64,000 bases of DNA from Paraburkholderia adhaesiva (GTDB lineage Bacteria > Pseudomonadota > Gammaproteobacteria > Burkholderiales > Burkholderiaceae), in contig NZ_JAJEJQ010000002.1 of assembly GCF_021390575.1 (NCBI RefSeq), positions 1,736,001 to 1,800,000 on the forward strand. Direction: 5' to 3'. The notes beneath the pieces are model-generated. The model was not told where the DNA came from and did not search any database. It saw only the letters and a program-made list of their open reading frames with translations. Positions 56,998 through 64,000 of this stretch are shown one piece after another (the stretch's first letter is position 1; each line of letters opens with the position of its first letter). A program made the translations under genes and the position numbers.

Positions 56998-58449
56998 ATG
57001 TCCGCTGCGATCGCCCACGTCCGGCCTGAGCCGGATCAGGTCCTGGTCGATATCGTCGACTATGTCCTGAGCTATCGAGTCGACAGTGCGATAGCACTGG
57101 AGACGGCGCGGCATTGCCTGATCGACACGCTCGGCTGCGGGCTCGAGGCGCTCTCCTACCCTGCCTGCACAAAGCTGCTGGGACCGATCGTGCCAGGCAC
57201 GATCGTCCCGCACGGCGCCAGAGTGCCGGGCACGCAATTCCAGCTCGACCCGGTTCAGGCCGCGTTCTGTATCGGCGCGATGATCCGTTGGCTCGACTTC
57301 AACGACACGTGGCTCGCCGCCGAGTGGGGCCATCCGTCGGATAACCTCGGTGGCATCCTCGCGACCGCCGACTGGCTCTCGCGCACCGCAGTCGCCGCGG
57401 GCAAGACACCACTCACCATGAAGGACGTGCTCGTCGGCATGGTGAAGGCGCACGAAATCCAGGGCGCTATCGCGCTGGAGAACTCGTTCAACAAGGTCGG
57501 TCTCGATCACGTGCTGCTCGTGAAGCTCGCCTCGACCGCAGTCGTCGGCCAACTGATCGGTCTCACGCGCGACGAGCTGATCAACGCCGTCTCACTTGCG
57601 ATGGTGGATGGCCAGTCGCTGCGCACCTACCGGCACGCACCCAACACCGGCTCGCGCAAGTCATGGGCCGCCGGTGACGCGACCGCGCGCGCGGTGCGCC
57701 TCGCGTTGATCGCGAAAACGGGCGAGATGGGTTATCCGTCCGCGCTCACGGCAAAAACGTGGGGCTTCTACGACGTCTCGTTCAAGGGACAGCCGTTCAG
57801 CTTCCAGCGCCCCTACGGCACGTACGTGATGGAAAACGTGCTGTTCAAGATTTCGTTCCCCGCTGAATTCCACGCGCAGACCGCGGCCGAAGCCGCGATG
57901 ACGCTGCACGGCATGCTCGCGCAAAACGGGAAGACGGCGGAGGACATCAGGCGGGTCACCATTCGCACGCACGAAGCAGCGAAACGCATCATCGACAAGA
58001 CCGGTCCGCTCGCGAATCCCGCTGACCGCGATCACTGCATCCAGTACATGGTCGCCGTGCCGCTCCTGTTCGGGCGCCTCACGGCCGCCGACTACGAGGA
58101 CGATATCGCGCGCGACCCGCGCATCGACACGTTGCGCGCAAAGATGGTCTGTGTCGAAGACCCGCAGTTCACGAAGGATTACCACGACCCCGACAAGCGC
58201 TCGATCGCGAACGCGCTGACCGTCGAGCTGAACGACGGCACGGCGCTCGACGAAGTCGTGGTGGAGTACCCGATCGGTCACATGCGACGCCGCGACGAAG
58301 GCATCCCGCTTCTGATCGAGAAGTTCCGGACCAACCTCGCGCGCCGCTTCCCCGCGAAGCAGCAGCAGGCGATTCTCGACGTCTCGCTCGATGCGGCGCG
58401 GCTTCACGCCATGCCCGTCAACGAATACGTCGACTTGTACGTAATCTGA
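56998..58449 (+). CDS. prpD: 2-methylcitrate dehydratase (PrpD, MmgE/PrpD family)
   Basis: Protein of 483 residues of the cofactor-independent PrpD type, which dehydrates 2-methylcitrate and can also act on citrate isomers. Recognisable parts are RHCLIDTLGCGLEAL (about 38), MIRWLDFNDTWLAAEWGHPS (about 97), LRTYRHAPNTGSRKSWAAGD (about 206) and RDEGIPLLIEKFRTNL (about 432). prpB and prpC are absent from the window, so this copy belongs to the TCA block rather than to a propionate operon. It lies 89 bp before acnA. Confidence 0.93.
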   Translation: MSAAIAHVRPEPDQVLVDIVDYVLSYRVDSAIALETARHCLIDTLGCGLEALSYPACTKLLGPIVPGTIVPHGARVPGTQFQLDPVQAAFCIGAMIRWLDFNDTWLAAEWGHPSDNLGGILATADWLSRTAVAAGKTPLTMKDVLVGMVKAHEIQGAIALENSFNKVGLDHVLLVKLASTAVVGQLIGLTRDELINAVSLAMVDGQSLRTYRHAPNTGSRKSWAAGDATARAVRLALIAKTGEMGYPSALTAKTWGFYDVSFKGQPFSFQRPYGTYVMENVLFKISFPAEFHAQTAAEAAMTLHGMLAQNGKTAEDIRRVTIRTHEAAKRIIDKTGPLANPADRDHCIQYMVAVPLLFGRLTAADYEDDIARDPRIDTLRAKMVCVEDPQFTKDYHDPDKRSIANALTVELNDGTALDEVVVEYPIGHMRRRDEGIPLLIEKFRTNLARRFPAKQQQAILDVSLDAARLHAMPVNEYVDLYVI

Positions 58450-58538
58450 GCAACCAGGTAACATTCAGGCAATAATCAGGCATCCGTAGCAACCGTGTAG
58501 CAAAGCGTTATTTCCGCGATTAAACGAAGGAAAACACC

Positions 58539-61256
58539 ATGGCCCACAATCTCCACAAAACGCTAAAGGAATTCGACAGCGGCTCCGGCAAAGGCAAGTT
58601 CTACTCGCTGCCGCAGCTCGGCAAGCAGTTGGGCGTCAAGATCAATCGCCTGCCGGTCTCGATCCGTATCGTGCTCGAGTCCGTGCTGCGCAACTACGAC
58701 GGCAAGAAAATTGCGGAAGAGCACATCGAGCAGCTGGCGAACTGGAAGCCGACGGCAACGCGCGTCGACGAAATCCCGTTCGTCGTCTCGCGCGTCGTGC
58801 TGCAGGACTTCACGGGCGTGCCGCTGCTCGCCGACATCGCCGCGATGCGCGGCGTCGCCAAGCAGGCAGGCAAGGACCCGAAGGCGATCGAGCCGCTCGT
58901 GCCGGTGGATCTCGTCGTCGACCACTCGGTCCAGATCGACTACTTCCGCCAGAAGGATGCACTCGACCTCAACATGAAGCTGGAATTCCAGCGCAACAAC
59001 GAGCGCTACCAGTTCATGAAGTGGGGCATGCAGGCGTTCGACACGTTCAAGGTCGTGCCGCCCGGCATCGGCATCGTGCACCAGGTCAACCTCGAGTACC
59101 TCGCACGCGGCGTACACAAGAAGGCCGAAGGCGCTGACACCGTCTACTACCCGGACACGCTCGTCGGCACCGACAGCCACACCACGATGATCAACGGTAT
59201 CGGTGTTGTCGGCTGGGGCGTGGGCGGCATCGAAGCCGAAGCAGGCATGCTCGGCCAGCCGGTGTACTTCCTCACGCCGGACGTCGTCGGCGTCGAGCTG
59301 AAGGGCAAGCTGCGCGAAGGCTGCACGGCAACCGACCTCGTGCTGACCATCACCGAAATGCTGCGCAAGGAAAAGGTCGTCGGCAAGTTCGTCGAGTTCT
59401 TTGGCGAAGGCACGGCCTCGCTGTCGCTGCCGGACCGCGCGACGATCGGCAACATGGCGCCGGAGTACGGCGCAACGATGGGCTTCTTCCCGGTCGACGA
59501 AAAGACAATCGACTACTTCAAGGGCACGGGCCGCACGCAAGCCGAAATCTCGGCATTCGAGAACTACTTCAAGGCGCAGGACCTCTTCGGTATTCCGAAG
59601 GCCGGCGAAATCGACTACACGAAGACGCTCACGCTCGACCTCGGCACGGTCGCGCCGTCGCTCGCAGGTCCGAAGCGTCCGCAAGACCGCATCGAAATCG
59701 GCAACGTGAAGTCGACCTTCACGGACCTGTTCTCGAAGCCGGTCGCGGATAACGGTTTCAACAAGAAGGCCGCCGACCTCACGACCGAGTACAAGACGAC
59801 CGACGGCGTCAAGCTGCACAACGGCGACGTGCTGATTGCCGCGATCACGTCGTGCACGAACACGTCGAATCCGAGCGTCCTGCTCGCTGCCGGCCTGCTG
59901 GCGAAGAAGGCGGTGGAAGCCGGCCTCACCGTCGCGCCGCACATCAAGACCTCGCTCGCCCCGGGATCGCGCATCGTCACGGAATACCTGACGAAAACGG
60001 GTCTGCTGCCGTACCTGTCGAAGCTCGGCTTCGAACTCGCGGCTTACGGCTGCACGACCTGTATCGGCAACGCGGGCGACCTCACGCCGGAACTCAACGA
60101 AGCCATCACGAAGAACGATGTCGTTGCAGCAGCCGTGCTGTCCGGCAACCGTAACTTCGAAGCGCGTATTCACCCGAACATCCGTGCGAACTTCCTGGCC
60201 TCGCCGCCGCTGGTCGTCGCCTACGCGATCGCGGGCAACATCACGCGCGACCTGATGACCGAGCCGGTCGGCAAGGGCAAGGGCGGCCGTGACATCTACC
60301 TCGGCGACATCTGGCCGACGAGCGACGAAGTCAACGCACTGCTCAAGTACGCGCTCGACGCCGACGTCTACCAGAAGAACTACAGCCAGCTCACGAAGAA
60401 GGGCGACCTGTGGAGCAAGATCGAAGGCGAAGAAGGTCAGGTGTACGACTGGCCGAAGTCGACGTACATCGCCGAACCGCCGTTCTTCGGCTCGACCTTC
60501 TCGATGACACCGTCGTCGTCAGTGGCTGCAGTCAAGGGCGCCCGCGCACTGGGTATCTTCGGTGACTCGGTCACGACCGACCACATCAGCCCGGCTGGCT
60601 CGATCAAGGAAGACTCGCCGGCAGGCAAGTGGCTGAAGGAAAACGGCGTGCAGAAGGCCGACTTCAACAGCTACGGCTCGCGTCGCGGCAACCACGACGT
60701 CATGATGCGCGGCACCTTCGCGAACGTGCGTATCAAGAACCTGATGATCCCGGCGAAGGCCGACGGCACGCGCGTCGAAGGCGGCCTGACGATCCATCAG
60801 CCGAGCGGCGAACAGATGTCGATTTACGACGCCGCGATGAAGTACATCGACGCCGGCACGCCGACCATGGTGTTCGCTGGCGAAGAGTACGGCACGGGTT
60901 CGTCGCGTGACTGGGCAGCCAAGGGCACGCAGCTCCTCGGCGTGAAGGCCGTGGTCGCGCGCAGCTTCGAGCGTATCCATCGTTCGAATCTCGTCGGCAT
61001 GGGCGTTCTGCCGCTGCAGTTCAAGGGCTCGGATAGCGTGACGTCGCTCGGCCTGACCGGCGATGAAACGTTCGATATCGAAGGCCTGACCGACGACTTC
61101 AAGCCGCAGCAGGATCTGACGCTCGTGATCCATCGCAAGGACGGCAAGGAGCAACGCATCCAGGTGCTGCTGCGTATCGACACGCCGATCGAAGTCGACT
61201 ACTACAAGCACGGCGGTATTCTGCCGTTCGTGCTGCGCTCGCTGCTGGCAGCGTAA
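58539..61256 (+). CDS. acnA: Aconitate hydratase A
   Basis: Isomerises citrate to isocitrate with a 4Fe-4S cluster. The protein has 905 residues, the AcnA/IRP1 length. The first cluster Cys is in AITSCTNTSNPSVLLAAG (about 437) and the other two in YGCTTCIGNAGDLTPELN (about 505). DSHTTMINGIGVVGWGVGG is near 211 and the swivel-domain motif EYGTGSSRDWAAKG near 785. AAGGAA lies upstream of the ATG. A strong terminator follows. Confidence 0.98.
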   Translation: MAHNLHKTLKEFDSGSGKGKFYSLPQLGKQLGVKINRLPVSIRIVLESVLRNYDGKKIAEEHIEQLANWKPTATRVDEIPFVVSRVVLQDFTGVPLLADIAAMRGVAKQAGKDPKAIEPLVPVDLVVDHSVQIDYFRQKDALDLNMKLEFQRNNERYQFMKWGMQAFDTFKVVPPGIGIVHQVNLEYLARGVHKKAEGADTVYYPDTLVGTDSHTTMINGIGVVGWGVGGIEAEAGMLGQPVYFLTPDVVGVELKGKLREGCTATDLVLTITEMLRKEKVVGKFVEFFGEGTASLSLPDRATIGNMAPEYGATMGFFPVDEKTIDYFKGTGRTQAEISAFENYFKAQDLFGIPKAGEIDYTKTLTLDLGTVAPSLAGPKRPQDRIEIGNVKSTFTDLFSKPVADNGFNKKAADLTTEYKTTDGVKLHNGDVLIAAITSCTNTSNPSVLLAAGLLAKKAVEAGLTVAPHIKTSLAPGSRIVTEYLTKTGLLPYLSKLGFELAAYGCTTCIGNAGDLTPELNEAITKNDVVAAAVLSGNRNFEARIHPNIRANFLASPPLVVAYAIAGNITRDLMTEPVGKGKGGRDIYLGDIWPTSDEVNALLKYALDADVYQKNYSQLTKKGDLWSKIEGEEGQVYDWPKSTYIAEPPFFGSTFSMTPSSSVAAVKGARALGIFGDSVTTDHISPAGSIKEDSPAGKWLKENGVQKADFNSYGSRRGNHDVMMRGTFANVRIKNLMIPAKADGTRVEGGLTIHQPSGEQMSIYDAAMKYIDAGTPTMVFAGEEYGTGSSRDWAAKGTQLLGVKAVVARSFERIHRSNLVGMGVLPLQFKGSDSVTSLGLTGDETFDIEGLTDDFKPQQDLTLVIHRKDGKEQRIQVLLRIDTPIEVDYYKHGGILPFVLRSLLAA

Positions 61257-61309
61257 GCGGGTCGCTTTACCGAAACCGCATCTGGCAACGGATGCGGGTT
61301 ACATCTGGA

Positions 61310-61335
61310 AGCCCGACGTAAGTCGGGCTTTTTTT
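61310..61335 (+). terminator. Intrinsic terminator of acnA
   Basis: AGCCCGAC (61310-61317) pairs with GTCGGGCT (61322-61329) around a four-base loop, followed by a run of T residues. A weaker hairpin (CCGCATC...GATGCGG) lies just before it at about 61277-61298. Confidence 0.92.
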
Positions 61336-61452
61336 ATGCGGCTTGCTCGATGCTACTGGGCAGTCGATGACGCCGCGAAGCCGTTGCGTTGTCTTCCTGA
61401 ATCGACGCAATAAGGCGAAATACATCCACTACGCATACGCTATCGACGCGCA

Positions 61453-61481
61453 TTGACTTGCATCGGGGCCGTGACTATAAC
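61453..61481 (+). promoter_or_regulatory. Sigma-70 promoter of the right-end unknown gene
   Basis: TTGACT at 61453-61458 and TATAAC at 61476-61481 are separated by 17 bases, the best -35/-10 pair I see in the window. Transcription should start near 61488, leaving a leader of about 330 bases before the ATG at 61817. Confidence 0.75.
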
Positions 61482-61565
61482 AAACCCAAACCCCTGAAGA
61501 ATTCCTAAAGGACCACGTTTCCGACTCCGTACGTAATGGAACGTCGTGCTGTCGACGCAGCGTGA

Positions 61566-61817
61566 CGTCGCTACTCCTGTGTCCGTCGACATCAAGCTGA
61601 GTTAGATTGGAGTCCTCACGATCAGGAAGACTTCGTACGCTGGTGGCCAGGAAACTTTTTTGCCGTTGCGTCGGTGCACTTCCAGCTTTTGCGTGGAGTG
61701 GCTACTGCTGCCGGTGAAAGGGAGTCCATTGCGCTTTATGGTTGCACGTTGCCGCCAAAACACGATTTCGCCCGCGTCCTGAAGACCCCTACCTTGCGAG
61801 TCCGAGGAGGTGTGTGA
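61566..61817 (+). pseudogene. Possible relict or short coupled reading frame
   Basis: An open stretch of 83 codons ends in TGA at 61815-61817, which shares its A with the ATG of the next gene (TGATG). It has protein-like composition, for example QEDFVRWWPGNFFAVASV. There is no ATG; the first usable start is a GTG at 61674, which would give 47 residues. An upstream nine-codon frame (ATG near 61536) ends at the TGA at 61563-61565 in the same phase, which may hint at an inactivated longer gene. Chance is also possible in this less GC-rich DNA. Confidence 0.3.
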
Positions 61818-64000
61818 TGGCCATCAACGTCCTGATCGTTATCGACGGCGAGTTCCAGTTTCAAACCAATTCAGTCACGGATTTCACCTTTAACTCATTG
61901 GTAAGCACGCTGAAGGGCGCGGGCTTTCAGGTCACGACGGCCAATCGCGAAGCCGATCCCGGCGCAGACCATCAGAACTTCGTTTTTGGCGATCCCAGTA
62001 TCAATCTGCTCGATTTCGACATGATCTGGATGATTGCAGACGGGGGCATTAACGATGCCCCACCGTCCGGACCCGAGGGCACAAAAGGCCCCGTCGACGC
62101 GAATCAACTCAACGCTATAGCGAATTACATGGAGCAAGGTGGAGGCGTCTTTGCCGTCGGCGATCACTACAGCCTCGGCTCGGACATGTGCGGCCAGATC
62201 CCGCGAGTCCGGATCATGCGGAGCTGGTACGGCTTGAACGACCCCACGAATCCACCGGTCCCAGCGAACGCGCCGTTCAATTTCACGGCGCTCGGCTCAA
62301 CTCGAGCGGATACCACGGTCAAGAACAGTAGCGGGACATATCCCACGACCGACTACATGGGCAATACCATCACCCAGCCCTACGCCTACTTTGAAAATCA
62401 GTCGGATGCATTGCCGCAAACCATCACGCCGACTTCGTCGCCGGCTCATCCGATCCTGCGAAACAACGGGCACGATGTCACGGTCTATCCGGACCATATG
62501 CACGAAGGCAACGCGCTGGGCGTCGTGCCCAGCTATGACTACACGCAGCTATCACCTTACGGCGATACATCGAAGCGGGAATTCCGCACAATCGCCTCTG
62601 CTCCCGCAGAGATGCCGACGGTCATCGCCACCGGCCAGTCCCATAAGCAAGCCAGTTACTCGGTCAACGCCACCGGCCCAGTGGCAGTCGATTCAAGCGA
62701 CGCCGGCACGTCAACGGTCAACACGCTTAGCGTGTACGACGGCCGCAACGTGGGTGTTGGCCGGATCGTCACCGGCTCCACGTTTCATCATTACCTGGAC
62801 ATCAATCTGACCGGCGTCCTCGCCACCACTGCGACGACGCTCAACAACATGGTCGGCGGCGACGCTGAACAAGGCCAGGGCCTCTCAGCCAATGCTGCGG
62901 CCTTCGCCGACATTCAAGCCGTTTACGTCAACATCACAAATTGGCTCGCGCGCCCGCGCCCGGCCATCGGCCTCATCCTCGATCGAAGCACTTTCAGCCA
63001 GAACGAGGTAACAGCCACGCCGAATTTCCCCGCGGCGATTTACGTGACGGTTGACGGCCTCAAGCCAACCCAGTTTCCCGGCGGCGGCATCAACACACTC
63101 TCGCCGTCCATGGCACAGCTGACACAGTGGGCACCGACGGTCATCATCAGCGGCAGCGCACCCATCACCATCGTCCCGACTGGGGTGGCGAGTGACGATC
63201 CCACTTTAGCGGATCGTCTGCAGCGGTTCACTTTCACCTATCAGGTCAATTTCACCGGCAACGCTTTCGGCTTCACCGGCAATGTCGCCACGGTGCCGGT
63301 CAGCGCATCGTTGACGACGAGTGCGGCGACTACGCCACTCACCGACTCCGGGTTACTCGAACTCATCAAAGACGCGAACCCGTATATGCTCGACCTCGCG
63401 GACGGAAATACAGCGTCATGGCTCAGTTCAGATATCAAGGTCTTTCATGTCGTAGCCGGAGACACGTTTCAGGGCGTCCCACTTCCCGCGAATGCGACCC
63501 GTGCTGACGCGCTGAATTTTCTGCGAAGCGTCGTGTCCAGCATCACCCCAAGCCAGTTCACGCAGTTGCCTTCGACGGAATCCGGCTCCGTGCTGAGCGT
63601 GGCGGCGGTGACCACGGGCAATCCGCCCAAGCCGGTCTACAACTTCGCACTGGCCCGCGTTCGACTGAGCCCTGCGGGCGGCGACGCCAATCCCGTGCAA
63701 GTTTTCTTCAGGACGTTTATTTCTCAAACCACGGCTGCGCTGACGTACCAGCTCGACGGCAGCGGCATGCCGACCGAGGGGTACCTCCAGACATCGGGCA
63801 CGCCGCCCATCGATCTTCCGGGCACGCAGAATGGCGGGACGCAATGGCTATCGTTCCCGTACTTTTCGGCGATACGCGTGCAACCGCCCAGCGCGCAAAC
63901 CGACTCCGACAATTCCAAACTCGTTCAGGCGAGCGTTGGCTACCAGTTTTACGGAGCGCTGATCGACAACAATCTGAACGACCCGTATCTCACCTCGACG
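61817..64000 (+). CDS. Large unknown protein, 3' end beyond the window
   Basis: The frame is open for 728 codons from ATG 61817 to the window edge without a stop. GAGGAGGT lies eight bases upstream, a near-perfect ribosome site. There is no signal peptide or membrane segment. Residues about 1-190 look like a Rossmann/flavodoxin-like fold related to class I amidotransferase or ThuA domains: MAINVLIVIDGEF, DFDMIWMIADGGI and NYMEQGGGVFAVGDHYSLG, but no catalytic Cys-His-Glu triad is evident. A His pair (H324-H325, TFHHYLDINLTG) ends this half. Residues about 375-728 are Thr/Ser/Val-rich and beta-like, with NTASWLSSDIKVFHVVAGDT near 535. I do not recognise the family. Codon use is less G/C-biased than in neighbours, suggesting transfer. 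Confidence 0.85.
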   Translation, partial: MAINVLIVIDGEFQFQTNSVTDFTFNSLVSTLKGAGFQVTTANREADPGADHQNFVFGDPSINLLDFDMIWMIADGGINDAPPSGPEGTKGPVDANQLNAIANYMEQGGGVFAVGDHYSLGSDMCGQIPRVRIMRSWYGLNDPTNPPVPANAPFNFTALGSTRADTTVKNSSGTYPTTDYMGNTITQPYAYFENQSDALPQTITPTSSPAHPILRNNGHDVTVYPDHMHEGNALGVVPSYDYTQLSPYGDTSKREFRTIASAPAEMPTVIATGQSHKQASYSVNATGPVAVDSSDAGTSTVNTLSVYDGRNVGVGRIVTGSTFHHYLDINLTGVLATTATTLNNMVGGDAEQGQGLSANAAAFADIQAVYVNITNWLARPRPAIGLILDRSTFSQNEVTATPNFPAAIYVTVDGLKPTQFPGGGINTLSPSMAQLTQWAPTVIISGSAPITIVPTGVASDDPTLADRLQRFTFTYQVNFTGNAFGFTGNVATVPVSASLTTSAATTPLTDSGLLELIKDANPYMLDLADGNTASWLSSDIKVFHVVAGDTFQGVPLPANATRADALNFLRSVVSSITPSQFTQLPSTESGSVLSVAAVTTGNPPKPVYNFALARVRLSPAGGDANPVQVFFRTFISQTTAALTYQLDGSGMPTEGYLQTSGTPPIDLPGTQNGGTQWLSFPYFSAIRVQPPSAQTDSDNSKLVQASVGYQFYGALIDNNLNDPYLTST

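Overview
The window reads as a piece of a Burkholderia-type genome (Paraburkholderia, Burkholderia or Caballeronia). The DNA is GC-rich with strong G/C third positions. Two gene neighbourhoods typical of the secondary chromosome of that group are present: accD-trpA-methyltransferase-trpB-trpF-truA-fimV-asd-leuBDC, and gltA-sdhEBADC-GntR-mdh-(CitE-like)-prpD-acnA. The genus is inferred from gene order and protein motifs, not from a database search. No rRNA, tRNA, CRISPR array, insertion sequence or integrase was seen.

Region 1 (1-3.7 kb) is accessory: a Lys/His/Ala-rich exported protein, an Xre-type antitoxin overlapping a RES-domain toxin behind an AT-rich palindromic operator, a PPP-family phosphatase and a DUF1345 membrane protein. 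Region 2 (4.0-22.5 kb) is a seven-gene alpha-glucan/trehalose operon: glgE, treS fused to maltokinase, glgB, glgX, treZ, malQ, treY. Most joints overlap or are very short. It joins the GlgE route (trehalose to maltose to maltose-1-phosphate to alpha-glucan) with the TreY/TreZ route that turns alpha-glucan back into trehalose. glgA, glgC and glgP are not in the window. GlgE carries an extra N-terminal GH13-like domain that looks catalytically dead. Region 3 (22.5-27.8 kb) is mixed: a CorC/HlyC-type membrane protein, a histidine-kinase-like protein lacking ATP-binding motifs, a small FKBP, an AraC regulator, a DUF2867 protein and a MOSC protein.

Region 4 (27.8-47.1 kb) is a long leftward run of biosynthetic genes: metZ (behind a probable SAM-II riboswitch and terminator), purF, cvpA, a SPOR protein, folC, accD, trpA, an orphan beta-class DNA methyltransferase, trpB, trpF, truA, fimV, asd, leuB, leuD, a 46-residue entericidin-like lipoprotein, and leuC. 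Region 5 (47.4-61.3 kb) is the TCA block: gltA, sdhE, sdhB, sdhA, sdhD and sdhC leftward, then a GntR/UTRA regulator. A perfect 22-bp palindrome next to a good sigma-70 promoter separates it from the rightward mdh, CitE-like lyase, an exported protein, prpD and acnA. Region 6 (61.3-64 kb) has different base composition: a strong-looking promoter, a leader of about 330 nt, and the first 728 codons of a large protein of no recognised family that runs off the window.

The points most worth following are the SAM-II element before metZ, the dead GH13 domain on GlgE, the GntR palindrome with its 460-nt unannotated leader, the ATP-site-less kinase homologue, and the large unknown protein at the right edge.
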